From assembly GCF_963678975.1 (NCBI RefSeq), contig NC_089272.1:41421391-41485390 (forward strand): a stretch of 64,000 nt of DNA. Reading direction: 5' to 3'. Below, piece after piece: positions 45,618 to 57,062 of the stretch (its first letter is position 1; each line of letters opens with the position of its first letter). The position numbers and the translations under genes were made by a program. The notes below the pieces were generated by a model, which saw only the letters and a list, made by a program, of their open reading frames with translations, ran no database searches and was not told the origin of the DNA. The DNA is from Dysidea avara (Eukaryota > Porifera > Demospongiae > Dictyoceratida > Dysideidae).

Positions 45618-48475
45618 GATAATTTGCAGCTGATCTCTCTACTGGGTGACTTGAAATGTAGCTGAACTCTCTACAGGGTGATCTGCTTGTACGTAGATGA
45701 ACTCTTTACAGGATTCTCTCTACAGGGTGACTTGTTTCTAGCTGGTCTCTCTACAGGGAGATTTGTTTGTAGCTGAATTCTCTACAGGGTGATTTGTTTG
45801 CAGCTGAACTCTCTACATGGTGGTTGCTTTGTAGCTGAACTCTCTAAAAGGTGACTTCTTATAGCTGAACTCTCTACAGGGTGATCTTTTCATAGCTGAA
45901 CTCTCTACAGGATGATTTGTTTGCAGCTGAACTCTCTACATGATGATTTCTTTGTAGCTGAGCTCTCTACTGGTGATTTGTTTGTAGCTGAACTCTCTAC
46001 AAGGTGATACTTCTAGGTGATCTCTCTACAGGATGACTTGTTTCTAACTAAACTCTCAACAGGGTGATCCGTTCATAGCTGAACTTTCTACTGGGTGATT
46101 TGTTTGCAGCTGAACTCTCTACATGGTGGTGTCTTTGTAGCTGAACTCTCTACAAGGTAACTTCTTCTAGCTGAACTCTCTACAGGGTGACTTGTTTCTA
46201 GCTGATCTCTCTACAGGGTGATCTGTTCATAGCTGAACTTTCTACAGGGTGATTTGTTTGCAGCTGAACTCTCTGCATGGTAGTTTCTTTGTATCTGAAC
46301 TCTCTACAAGGTAACTTCTTCTAGCTGATATTTTTACAGGGCATATTTGTTTGTAGCTGAGTTCTCTACAGGGTGATTTGTTTGCCGCTGAACTCTCTAC
46401 ATGGGAGTTTCATTGTAGCTGAACTCTCTACAATGTGACTTCTTCTAGCTGAACTCTCTACAGGGTGACTTGTTTCTAGCTGATCTCTCTACAGGGGGAC
46501 TTGTTTCTAGCTGAACTCTCTACAGGTGATTTGTTTTCAGCTGAACTCTCTACATGATGGTTTCTTTGTAGCTGAACTCTCTACAAGGTAACTTCTTCTA
46601 GCTGATCTTTCTACAGGGTGATTTGTTTGTAGCTGGATTCTCTACAGGGTGATTTATTTGCAGCTGAACACTCTACAAGGTGACTTCTTCTAGCTGAACT
46701 CTCTACAGAGTGATTGATTTTTTTTGCAGCTGAACTCTCTACATGGTGGTTGCTTTGTAGCTGAACTCTCTAAAAGGTGACTTCTTCTAGCTGAACTCTC
46801 TACAGGGTGATCTTTTCATAGCTGAATTCTCTACAGGATGATTTGTTTGCAGCTGAACTCTCTACATGATGATTTCTTTGTAGCTGAACTCTCTACAGGG
46901 TGATTTCTTTGTAGCTGAACTCTCTACAAGGTAACTTCTTCTAGCTAATCTTTCTACAGGCGATTTGTTTGTAGCTGAGTTCTCTACAGGGTGTTTGTTT
47001 GCAGCTGAACTCTCTACATGGTAGTTTCTTTGTAGCTGAACTCTCTACAGGGTGACTTGTTTCTAGCAGATCTCTCTACAGGGTGACTTGTTTCTAGCTG
47101 AACTCTCTACAGGTGATTTGTTTGCAGCTGAACTCTCTACAAGGTAACTTCTTCTAGCTGATCTTTCTACAGGGTGATTTGTTTGTAGCTGAATTCTCTA
47201 CAAGGTGATTTATTTACAGCTGAACTCTCTACAAGGTGATTTCTTCTAGCTGAACTCTCTACAGAGTGATTGATTTTTTTGCAGCTGAACTCTCTACATG
47301 GTGGTTTCTTTGTAACTGAACTCTCTACAGGGTGATTTGTTTGTAGCTGAACTCTCTACAGGGTGATCTGTTCGTAGCTGAACTCCCTACAAGGTAACTT
47401 CTTCTAGCTGATCTCTCTACAGGGCATATTTGTTTGTAGCTGAGTTCTCTACAGGGTGTTTGTTTGCAGCTGAACTCTCTACATGGTAGTTTCTTTGTAG
47501 CTGAGCTCTCTCCGATGTGACTTCTTCTAGCTGAACTCTCTACAGGGTGACTTGTTTCTAGCTGATCTCTCTACAGGGTGACTTGTTTCTAGCTGAACTC
47601 TCTACAGATAATTTGTTTGCAGCTGAACTCTCTACATGGTGGTTTCTTTGTAGCTGAACTCTCTACAAGGTAACTTCTTCTAGCTGATCTTTCTCCAGGG
47701 TGATTTGTTTGTAGCTGAATTCTCTACAAGGTGATTTATTTGCAGCTGAACTCTCTACAAGGTGACTTCTTCTAGCTGAACTCTATACAAAGTGATTGAT
47801 TTTTTTGCAGCTGAACTCTCTACATGGTGATTTGTTTGTAGCTGAACTCTCTACAGGGTGATCTGTTCGTAGCTGAACTCCCTACAAGGCAACTCTTCTA
47901 GCTGATCTTTCTACAGGGAATATTTGTTTGTAGCTGAGTTCTCTACAGGGTGATTTGTTTGCAGCTGAACTCTCTACATGGTAGTTTCTTTGTAGCTGAA
48001 CTCTCTACAATGTGACTTCTTCTAGCTGATCTCTCTACAAGATGACTTGTTTCTAACTGAACTCTCTACAGTGTGATTTGTTTGTAGCTGAACTCTCTAC
48101 AGGGTGATTTGTTTGTAGCTGAACTCTCTACAGGGTGATCTGTTCATAGCTGAACTCCCTACAAATTAACTTCTTCTAGCTGATCTCTCTACAAGATGAC
48201 TTGTTTCTAACTGAACTCTCTACAGTGTGATCTGTTCATAGCAGAACTTTCTACTGGGTGATTTGTTTGCAGCTGAACTCTTTGCATGATTGTTTCTTTG
48301 TAACTGAACTCTCTACAAGGTAACTTCTTCTAGCTGATCTCTCTACAGGGCAATTTGTTTGAGCTGAACTCTCTACATGATGGTTTCTTTGTAGCTGAAC
48401 TCTCTATTAGGTACCTTCTTCTGGCTGATCTGACTGCAGGGTGACTTGTTTGTAGCTGAATTCCCTACAGAATAA
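45618..48475. repeat. 31-bp minisatellite array, about 90 units
   Basis: The unit begins GCTGAACTCTCTACAGGG and continues TGATTTGTTTGTA. Variants with TTCTTCTA or GGTTTCTTTG tails alternate. A distinctive unit with GAGTGATTGATTTTTTT recurs near 46707, 47260 and 47787, implying a higher-order period of about 530-550 bp. 31 bp is not a multiple of 3 and stops abound, so the array is not coding. A smaller related array is at 54290-55620. Confidence 0.9.
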
Positions 48476-48527
48476 CTTGCAATGTAATATAATTGAGTAA
48501 ATTATAACTGCAGCTGAATGCTTTATT

Positions 48528-48562
48528 AGGGTGACTGTTCTATTAGAGTATCTCGATCTTGC
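48528..48562. repeat. Dispersed motif copy (reverse)
   Basis: GTGACTGTTCTATTAGAG followed by TATCTCGATCTTG, a full-length copy of the dispersed CTCTAATAGAG motif. Confidence 0.75.
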
Positions 48563-48589
48563 ATTTGTTACATGTAGTTATCTTTCGAA

Positions 48590-49340
48590 TCATAACTCAG
48601 TGGTTTGTAATCCGATTCTTCTGTACTACTGCAAGGACTTTCTATGATGAGTATTCCAGCTACATACTGATTTTCAGCTCATTGCTCTAAGCGGTTTGCC
48701 TGGTAGACACGAAAACTAATAGTTTTTTTATTCATAAAAATCGATCCAGTAATTTTGACACAGGACGGGTTTTGTGTCATATCTCCATGGTCTTTATCCC
48801 GATTCCTTTCAAACCACAAAACGGCACTCCTACGATGGTTGTTCCATCTACATATCAATTTTCAACTGATTCTTCAAAGGAGTTTACCCTGTAGGCGTGA
48901 CAGACCTTCGACCTTATTTTACGCAAATAATCGGTCATAACTCCGTGAATGTTCATCGCATTCCTACCAAAGTTGGTACAGAGATCCGCCTTAATGAGCC
49001 CTTTAAGTGTGCCAAATTTCAGCCCGATCCAAGCATGCATTCGTGTTTTATGGCGGATTTTGCGAAGTGTGCGAAATGAAGAAGTAGAAGAAGAAAACGA
49101 AGAAATTAAAACGAAATTTTGTTCGCTCGTATCTCGGAAATGGCTGGAGCGATTTTCTTCAAATTTGGTGTGTAGACTCCCCTAGCTGGCCGGCACGTCT
49201 GTAGCAAATTTGGTTCCAATCGGATAAGGGATCACAGAGCTACATAGGTGTGAAAATTGCGTTTTCTTTCTTCCTGTTAATATACTCACGGGTGGCACGC
49301 GGCTTCTTGGGCCGCACGACACACTACCGTGTGTCTTGAT
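48590..49340 (+). repeat. Dispersed tail repeat with terminal hairpin
   Basis: The first 160 bp recur at 57960-58140 (GATTCTTCT(G/A)TACTA, TGCAAGGAC, CATACTG, GGTTTGCCTGGTAG). The right end closes with a perfect 7-bp hairpin GACACAC-TACC-GTGTGTC at 49318-49335. It is non-coding; weak open frames here have no recognised domain. It could be the 3' part of a rolling-circle-like or other element, but the base after the hairpin does not fit the Helitron CTRR rule. Confidence 0.5.
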
Positions 49341-49369
49341 TATCCAAAAGTTGTAACTAATAGCTAACC

Positions 49370-49900
49370 ATATCTAGCAATATCATTTATAGCCACATCG
49401 AGACATCTGTATTAGTTACATGCATACTTATTTGTTTACTTTTTGCAACATTATATATTACTGGTGCACATACTGCATCAAAAGAAAGAATGATGCCACA
49501 CTTAATGTTTTTGTCTAAAACAATGATCAATTACAGAAAAGTGAAGTAGCCGTTATGCTTCATTTTCAGTTATATTTGGCCGATTACAATGCTTCATTTT
49601 CAGTTATATTTGGCCGATTACACAGCATTAAAAACAAAGAATGTTATGAGAAATGCCTCTGCAATCAATCCAATCACTATTGAAAATACGGGCAATTCCA
49701 TTACAAATGTATAAACACCTTGTGCTGTTAGTAAAAAAAAAATGGGACACAAAGGTAAGTCCATGATGTGTACATTGTACATACTGCAGTATGCTGATAT
49801 GCACCTGTTGGGCTGAAGTGACATCTAACAGTGAAAAAGTCAAGCCTGTAGCCTTAGCTTACGCTCTGAAGGAATCAGACGGGTGGGTGGGCAGGTTTCT
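49370..49900 (+). repeat. Composite dispersed repeat, fourth copy
   Basis: The body matches 30190-30690: ATTACTGGTG, CACATACTGCATC, AAAGGTAAGTCCATGA, GGGCTGAAGTGACATCTAAC. It contains a 33-bp internal tandem duplication (GCTTCATTTTCAGTTATATT...) at 49557-49622. Confidence 0.6.
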
Positions 49901-49998
49901 GTTTAATTTTTTTTTTTTGAGAAGTGCAAACCTTCATGATCCCTACCTAGTATACTACTACTACCTCAACTTATTGTATGTATGTTGCAGACAACAAG

Positions 49999-51089
49999 AT
50001 GCTTGCAGTGGTTGGATTACTATTACTAGCAAAGTGTACCTTGCAACAAAACTTTAGTAAGTAGAGTGTGTGTATTAGAGATGCAACAATATATCGATGT
50101 ATCGTGTATAGTATCATTTTAAGACAATATCGCTGTATCGATACAAAGTCAAACCGTATCGATATATCGCGTATCGTGATATATCAACATATTGTGGCTT
50201 GTTAACATGGCTGACAATCAAATTATTGTACATTGTGGTTAAACTGAATAATACATAATGCTTCTCAAAGAAAAATTAGCTCACTTGTTTCTCTTTAAAA
50301 AACAAAGAAAACAACAACATAGACTATTACTTAGGCTCCACTTGTATCACACAGTATATCGCTGTATCGTGATACATCAGAGGCAATATACTGATACATC
50401 TGCACACTGTATCATTGCAACTCTAGTGTGTATACAGTGCACTCCTGAAAATGTGCTTTTACTGCATGCATATGTCACTCTCTAGAGTTCGTATCGATAC
50501 AAATACATGAAATTAACATCCTGACTGCCTGGCAGACTCCTGTAAGCGTTTGAGCGTAAATCAGATGCCTACAGAATCAATGCCTGCAGGATCAAGTCTG
50601 CCGAGGTCCAGTCATGGATTTTTTCTCCTTTCTTCAACTTTTCAAACAAATTTAATGTAACATCTTTAACCAGGCTATAGGACCAGGTGTCCTACATATC
50701 TTCAGCACCTGTGCTGTAAAGTCTTAATAAACTATGTAGCTGAAAATGAAATCATGTGCACATGTTTGAGTGATAATCAACTGCATGATTGTTTATTGCA
50801 GCACTCAGTCAACCAGCTACTGGTCCCAGTATAACATGTCAAGGAAGTGATGTAACTCTACAATGTGTGATATTACGTAATGGAGTAGCAGTGGATCTAA
50901 TTTGGTGGAGAAATGGAACATTTGTTAATTCTAATATTCTTACTAATCATCAGAATGTGTTCAACCCTACTTACAATGCTAATACTGATCTTGTGATCAC
51001 TAATGTTGGACTGGAGGATGATAACACTGAGTATAACTGTACTACTGCTACTAATGACATCACTAGTTCCATAGTGTTAAACGTGACAG
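49999..51089 (+). CDS. Signal peptide and Ig-domain exons of a secreted or membrane receptor (5' end of gene)
   Basis: Exon 49991-50056 starts after TATGTTGCAG, so a 5' UTR intron is likely. Its ATG at 49999 gives MLAVVGLLLLAKCTLQQNF, a good signal peptide. The donor TTTA|GTAAGT is phase 1. The next exon, 50802-51089 (after TTTATTGCAG), continues in frame. It encodes an Ig V/I-like domain: Cys in VTLQCVIL, WWRNGTF, and DDNTEYNCTTAT with the second Cys in the canonical Y-x-C. NGT and NCT are potential glycosylation sites. It ends ACAG|GTCAGT in phase 1, so more exons must follow. Downstream exons were not recognised; transposons fill 51.3-55.6 kb. A relationship to the FN3 gene at 2-4 kb is unproven. 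Confidence 0.75.
50076..50425. mobile_element. hAT-like MITE, family 3, 350 bp
   Basis: The ends TAGAGATGCAA and TTGCAACTCTA are inverted. The perfect 8-bp duplication GTGTGTAT lies at 50068-50075 and 50426-50433. The interior is full of TATCGATA/CGTATCG repeats. It lies in the intron between the signal peptide and Ig exons, 20 bp from the donor. Confidence 0.85.
50580..50731 (+). mobile_element. SINE-like repeat, copy 1
   Basis: About 150 bp match 60766-60934 (CAGTCATGGATT, TTTTCTCCTTTCT, GGACCAGGTGTCCTACA, TTCAGCAC, GTGCTGTAAAG). The tRNA-like B-box region is degraded here. It lies in the intron before the Ig exon. Confidence 0.6.
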
Positions 51090-51555
51090 GTCAGTAAATT
51101 AAACTTGTTTATAAGTAATTTGTCAAATTCCGTAGCTACACTACACTGTAGGTATTTGCCAATCACGTCAGGCTGAAAAAGGATTTTCTGTACTCTCTGC
51201 ATTGAGTATCATGCCAGCATTCAGGCACAGTTTTCGTTCTGTTAATTTAATGTAATCCAAAACAGCCAAAGCTGTAAAAAAAGGTGCACCCCCCCTTTAA
51301 AAAAAAAGACATGGTGAAAAAAAGATGTGAAATCCAAGTTGACAGCCAAGAAATGTCTATGATAGTGCTGAGTGGTATGACAGTATTTTAACTAAACTGC
51401 GGTGCAAAATAATAAAACCGTCCCATCTGTCAATACCGCCAACACTGCTGCAACAGGCACAGCTAACACCACAACAATAATGATTAGCATCTGCTTTAAC
51501 ATGGGAGTGATACCACCCAAGTGACAAAGAACAATGCATCCAGGTGACAACCAAC

Positions 51556-52103
51556 AATGCATCTAGTCTCGTGCCCAGCTGGGCTCGCGCTAATGCGCAA
51601 ACACCGTCTGGTGACAATGCTCGAGTTTCTTGGGCCCGGAAGTGCAATCCAGCCAAAATATTGGCTGGCCAATCAGAATCGATGAGTTGCACAATCGCAT
51701 GAATGTATTGGAAGTAGACGAAAAAGCAGACTATTTAAAGCCTTTCATTAGAAGGTTTTGATCTAGTTCGTTCAAGAGGTTTGTTGTCACGTTGTGTTTT
51801 TCGATCTCACCTTATAAGACCGAAGAATCGTGACTCAACATTTAACTGAAAATGAAACGCTACCCTATACTAATATTGGTACAAGAAGAGATCACATCTG
51901 GTAAATGCCCTATTCTAAGTTTTATTTTATTCCTAGCCAGTTTTTCACTGTTTTTTAAACGATTATGCAACTCCTCGATTCTGATTGGCCAGCCAATATT
52001 TTGGCTGGATCGCACTTCCGGGCCCAAGAAACTCGAGCATTGTCACCAGACGGTGTTTGCGCATTAGCGCGAGCCCGGCTGGGCACGAGACTACAATGCA
52101 TCC
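51556..52103. repeat. Inverted repeat with 137-bp arms inside the hAT element
   Basis: The arms share TCGTGCCCAGC(T/C)GGGCTCG, CGCAAACACCGTCTGGTGAC, TTCTTGGGCCCGGAAGTGC and CCAGCCAAAATATTGGCTGG, nearly identical in inverse orientation. The loop is about 270 bp and contains a small open frame (51852-52067) of unknown meaning. Confidence 0.8.
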
Positions 52104-52249
52104 AGGTGACAATGAACATCGGAAAAAACAAGTTTAAGCAGCTGTCATACAATAGCACTAAACATGGCGTTCCAAATGTAAACCCCATTTAGTGCACACT
52201 GTAAATTTTTTTTCTACCGTATTTATCTAATTACAGCATGGCATGAAAC

Positions 52250-53535
52250 ATGACAAGCGAAACCTTAGATGTTGAAACGGATCAGGCTGAGACTGAGAGT
52301 TTAACGGAAAGCCAGCCCTCATCATCAGGTACTGATACTATTGATGGTACTAGTGTACAGTTAATTTCTAAGCGGAATACTACCTCTAAAGTATGGGACT
52401 ATTTCGGATTTGTTCCAGGCAACCCAACTAACTTTGACACTCCTACCAGTAAGTTATGCTTTAAGAAAGTAACAGCAAAGTGGTCTAATACGAGTAATTT
52501 AACCAGTCATTTATGAATGCATCACCCTGTACAGTTCAGTGAACTGCAAACACTGTCAGGTCCGGCGAAGCAATCAAAATCTAGAGAATCCAAGTCTGCA
52601 GCGGCTGGTACACCAACTATCACTGGTTGTTTTGAGAAAGACAGAAAGTACGGAAAGGGTTCAAGGGAACACCAATCTCTTACTGATGCTGTAACTCGCT
52701 GCATTGTAACTGATATGTTGCCAATGCTCAAGATCGTAAAACATTGCATTTGGTTCCTAGTTGGCAAGATAGGTTCCTACAGTCTGTTGTTGCAGCTATC
52801 AAACCTTTTCAAAAGATAACTGATTTGCTATCCGGTGAAAAGAGGGTTACTTGCTCAGCAATAAAACCAATGATACAGTTAATCCAAGAGACAATGGTGA
52901 ACTACCAAGATGATGACACTGCCTTAACCTGTGAAATTAAAGATCGCATCAACAGTGATCTAGAGCATTGTTATGCTGGTACAGAAGTCAGCATGCTCTT
53001 GGATAAATGTTCTTTCCTTGATCCAAGATTTAAGGACAAGTACAAATTAACTGATGAGCCAGTACAAGTTTTACTACAAGAAGCATCCATGTTGGAGTCT
53101 GAATCTGCTGACAGGGTTGTGTCCAACTCTCAAACAGGGCAGAATGAAACAGAAAGTAGCGAGCCCCTCACTAAGAAAAGAAAAGGAAAATTCAGCTCAA
53201 TATTTGGTAAGACTGCTACTTTTACTACTAACTCGCACTCACTTACTGTATCAGAAAGAATTCAACGCGAAGCTGAGATGTATTTGCAATATCCCATCTT
53301 AGATGTTGATGAATCACCACTACAATGGTGGAGCTTAGAAGCAAGCCGCATGCCACTACTATCTTCTGCAGCCCACAAGTATTTATCTGTGTGTGCTACA
53401 AGTGTGCCATCTGAAAGAGTATTTAGTATTGGTGGCAATGTAGTACGAAGTAAGCGAAATTCCATCAAGCCACACAAAGTGAACCAATTAATCTTTCTTG
53501 CCAGCAGCTTAAGCAAACACATATCAGACACTTAA
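52250..53535 (+). pseudogene. hAT transposase (BED finger to hATC domain), inactivated
   Basis: The N-terminus has VWDYFGFVPGNP and KLCFKKVTAKWSNTSNLTSHL, a BED zinc finger in which the first Cys of the usual CxxC is replaced (TSKLC). A TGA at 52514-52516 interrupts it just before the final HHP. The frame continues to DAVTRCIVTDMLPMLKIV. It then shifts near 52740, where the middle of the catalytic RNase H-like fold appears deleted. The C-terminal 263 codons are open: FLDPRFKDKY, then WWSLEASRMPLLSSAAHKYL and SVPSERVFSIGGNVV, the full hAT dimerisation domain. The nonsense codon, frameshift and internal loss rule out function. Confidence 0.85.
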
Positions 53536-54289
53536 TTCTGTTCACTCTGTGGTGTTGGTATTATTTTATTCATTTATACCACTTTCTTTTGATGTAAACA
53601 TACAGTACACAGTTACTTATACATGTTGTTTAAATTAATTGTCTTTACCGCCTAATACCGTGAAACCGCCATATATTAAGTCAATATCGTACCGCCTATT
53701 AAAATCCAATGCCGCTCAGCACTAGTCTATGATAGTAGGTAAATGGCAAAAATTTTATAACAACAATTCTGGTAAATTTGTAATGCCTCCAAGTTTCACT
53801 AGCACTCAGCAACAAATTCACCTGAAATGTTATTAAATTTTTTGCTATTTTCCTACATACCATCATAGTCATTTCTTGACCGCAAACTTGGGATTTCACA
53901 TCTTTTTTTTTCACCATGACTTTTTGGGGGCCGCACCTTTTTTTACAGCTTGGCTGTTGTGGATTAGATAGCACTTCTTTTTGTATTCGTGTACTCCAAA
54001 TCAGACCATAGGCCTGTTTTGGGGCTTCTTTTTTTAACCGTCTTTTTCTTTACTACAGGAAAGAGATGGCATGTACATCGGTTGTGGATTTTAAGCATAC
54101 ATTTTTATAATTGTACAAATTTTTATGTAAATGAATTTTTCTCAACAAGCCAACAGTATAATATAACTAACCAACTTGTTACAATTTTGGACAGTTAATC
54201 CTCGTTACAAATTACATACTATATGTAACTAGTTATAATATATATTACTATATTTACTTTAATCTACTACGTAACTTAGTTACAATAGT

Positions 54290-55620
54290 AGCTACAGGTG
54301 AGTTGTTTGTAGCTGAATTCTCTACTAGGTGACTAGCTTATAGGTGAACTTTCTATAGGTTGTAGCTGAACTCTTCACAGGGTGATTGGTTTGCAGTTGA
54401 AATCTCTATGGGATTATTAGCTTGTAGCTGAACTCTCTACAGGTAACTTGTTTGTGGTTGAATTTAGTGTTGCACCGATATGCATTTTTTCACATTTACC
54501 GATACCGATAATTTGCCTATTCCTGTAACCGATATGCCGATATTTACCAATATTCTTCTATTCTTCAGAACAGGGGAGGAGGAGCAGAAAATCACCTTAA
54601 GTTTATGTGTATAAACTGCCTTTGTAGTGATATATATAATCAATGTAATTAATTGCGTGGGCGACCTACTTTTACAATGTTTTCTACACTTTTGCCACTA
54701 ACCCTTTTCATGGAAAAGGAAGCCAAGAAGTAAGCCAGCTTATCAAACAGTGTTTTTAGTGGGACTCCAGACCCTTTGTGAAGAGCAATCAACTAATTGC
54801 ATGGGCGGCCGATAAATATACATAGCCTACTACAGCCTTACAAGCATACTTGTACAAACACACAAGCCAAAACAGTTCCAGCAAACTGCTTACTACTACA
54901 TTCACCACCTTCTTTACTTACACCTGTTCATTGCCGTCATTAACGATTCATGTGGGTTTCGGTTAATCGGCAAATTATTTCCGCTTCGTAGCCGATACCG
55001 ATACTTGTAAAATTAACTAATATCGGCTGTTACCGATACTTCAACCGATTATCGGTGCAACACTAGTTGAAATCTCTACTGGGTGACTCCTTACTTGTAG
55101 CTGAACTTTCCACAGGATGATTGGTTTGTAGCTGAACTCACTACAGAGTGGCTTTTTTGTAGATGAATTCTCTACAATGGGACTTTTTGTAGCCAAACTC
55201 TCTACTGGGTGACTTGTTTGTAGCTGAACTCTCTATAGAGGGTGATTTGCTTGTATCTCTCTACAGGATGATTGTTTGTAGCTGAACTCCGTAAGCTGAA
55301 TTCTCTACAAGATGTGCTAAACTCTCTACAGGGTGGCCTATTTGTAGCGGAACTCTAGCAGTATGGCTTTTTATAATTTTCTCTGGGTAATTTTTTGTAG
55401 CTGAACTGTCTTCAGGGTGACCGGTTTGTAATTAAACTGTACTGGTGACTTGTGTCTAGTTGATCTCTCTACGGGGCGATTTGTTTGTAGCTGAACGCTC
55501 TCTAATAGTTATTATATCTCTTACCAGATAACTTTTTTGTAGCTGAACTCTCTACTGGGTTACTTATATTATGTAGTTGAACTTTGAGAGTGTGACTTGT
55601 TTGTAGCTGAACTCTTGCAT
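54290..55620. repeat. 31-bp minisatellite array, second locus, interrupted by a MITE
   Basis: The same GCTGAACTCTCTACAGGG-type units as 45618-48475, more diverged. They total about 730 bp once the MITE at 54465-55065 is removed. It lies about 330 bp downstream of the second palindrome copy, mirroring the first locus. Confidence 0.8.
54465..55065. mobile_element. hAT-like MITE, family 4, 601 bp
   Basis: The ends TAGTGTTGCACCGATA and ATCGGTGCAACACTA are inverted. The flanks GTTGAATT and GTTGAAAT match at 7 of 8. Subterminal TACCGATACCGATA repeats are present. It sits inside the minisatellite array. Confidence 0.8.
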
Positions 55621-55639
55621 CCATGCAGTTTTAATTATC

Positions 55640-56800
55640 TACAGTGTATTTTGCTGGTAGCTATAAATATCACTTTTTCCTGTGCTTTTTTCTTCAATAA
55701 CAGAAACGGCATCAAATGGATGAAAACCATAATTATTGTAATATATTGTAATAATAAAACACAATGAACTATTTAAATTATGTAAGTAATCAAACAGTAC
55801 GGTAGTACTGTTTAAGTAGGTAGTACTGTTTAAGTAGGGATTCTCCCGAAAATGACACGTGCCGCCTAAAATGTTGCTTTAAAAATCATCCTAGAGACAC
55901 AAAATCACCTTACGAAATAATATTGGTCCATCTAACATGAAATACAGCATTAAAAACAAGAAAACACATACTGTTGACCGGATATAGAATTTTTTTTAAA
56001 TCTCAAAACTTGAATTTCATCTCACTCAATCACTCGCTCACTCACTCACTCACTGACCACAGTTGCAAGCCTAAAGCCCAAATGAAGCAGCACACGGTCA
56101 CTTTTTTATGCCACAACAACAAACTCACTGGTGGGATGTGCCTTTTGGGGTTCTGACGAGTGTACGCCCTGTGCGCCTTGTCTTTCCTTTTATCTTCAAT
56201 CGAGTCGGTTGTCTTCTTCTTCAAGCATCAAAACTATACCGAGGTGTTAATTTTCCGTATCAACACTTTTCTGTAGATACCACAAAATTATTTCAGAAAG
56301 TGCTTATGCTGCTGAAAGAGCGGGGCGCTTATAGTTTCAAGTGTTGCATGTAAAATGTTAAAGCTGCTGAGTTGTTACTTCGACTTTTACCAATGCCTGG
56401 ACCGCAATCGATCAAGAGATTTATTACTTAATAGACAGACTGATACTTGACGGCTTGTTCCTCTGAACACACTGACTCAGCCACTCAGTGCTGGACAGCG
56501 AGATCAGCGAGTGATAGGATAGTACTCGAGTAGAAATTGTACTGCTTCATCCTGTTAGTCGAGACTAAACTCCAGACAACTGAAAGGGCCTGTTCATTCA
56601 AACAACTTCTGGCCAGGGTGAATAGAACATGGACCATCGTACTGAGACAGGTCATAGATCAAACATAAGCTATGCACACTACTACGGGCCTATGTGCTTC
56701 CAATTTTGGCACAGTACGTACTTTAATAATCTGTACAGAAACTTAATAGCTAGCTCACAAGTTATACTGTAACTAGCTGTGCTACAACAAAAAACTAAAC
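55640..56800. other. Gene-free stretch
   Basis: I recognised no exon. It contains a short ACTC microsatellite (56033-56053) and a TAGGTAGTACTGTTTAAG duplication near 55803-55835. Confidence 0.4.
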
Positions 56801-56817
56801 AAACTAGTATTTTTTTT

Positions 56818-57062
56818 AAATTGTTAATTTTAAAATGAAGGAGGGATTTATGCAATAAAAAGTAGTGAAACAAGAGGTGAATGATGGTATTACAGCATAG
56901 CTCGGAGGGAAGTCCCTACTTTGGAATTGAACAAAACTGTAGTTAATGTTCCAAAGTAAGGACTTTCCCATCGATTTATGCTGTAATACTATCATTCACC
57001 TCTTGTTTCACTACTTTATATTGCATAGATCCCTACTTCATTTTTAAATTAACAATTTAAAA
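56818..57062. repeat. Long palindrome, about 110-bp arms
   Basis: The arms include TTAAATTGTTAATTTTAAAA, AGTAGTGAAACAAGAGGTGA and AAGTCCCTACTTTGG with inverse counterparts (TCACCTCTTGTTTCACTACT). The centre is near 56940. It is similar in layout, though not in sequence, to the heads at 1662-1946 and 29998-30180. Confidence 0.75.

Larger units (their letters stand above)
51363..53724 (+). mobile_element. hAT transposon (ZBED-type), 2,362 bp, defective
   Basis: The termini are TAGTGCTGAG(T/C)GG(T/C)AT at both ends. The perfect 8-bp duplication GTCTATGA lies at 51355-51362 and 53725-53732. It encodes a damaged transposase. An internal inverted repeat (arms 51556-51692 and 51966-52103) lies upstream of the gene. 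Confidence 0.9.
51263..53956. repeat. Palindromic element, second copy, split by a hAT transposon
   Basis: The left part 51263-51362 and right part 53725-53956 together match the palindrome at 45046-45375 (CAGCCAA(A)GCTGTAAAAAAAG..., AAGATGTGAAATCCAAG, TTACAGCTTGGCTG). The break coincides exactly with the hAT ends. Confidence 0.85.

Noticed and set aside
45618..48475. CRISPR-like array of short repeats
   Set aside because: Units are directly adjacent with no unique spacers, variants drift gradually, and the context is eukaryotic; it is a minisatellite.
49318..49340. Helitron 3' end
   Set aside because: A perfect hairpin is present but the following bases (TTGATTA) do not give CTRR, and no Rep/helicase ORF is nearby.
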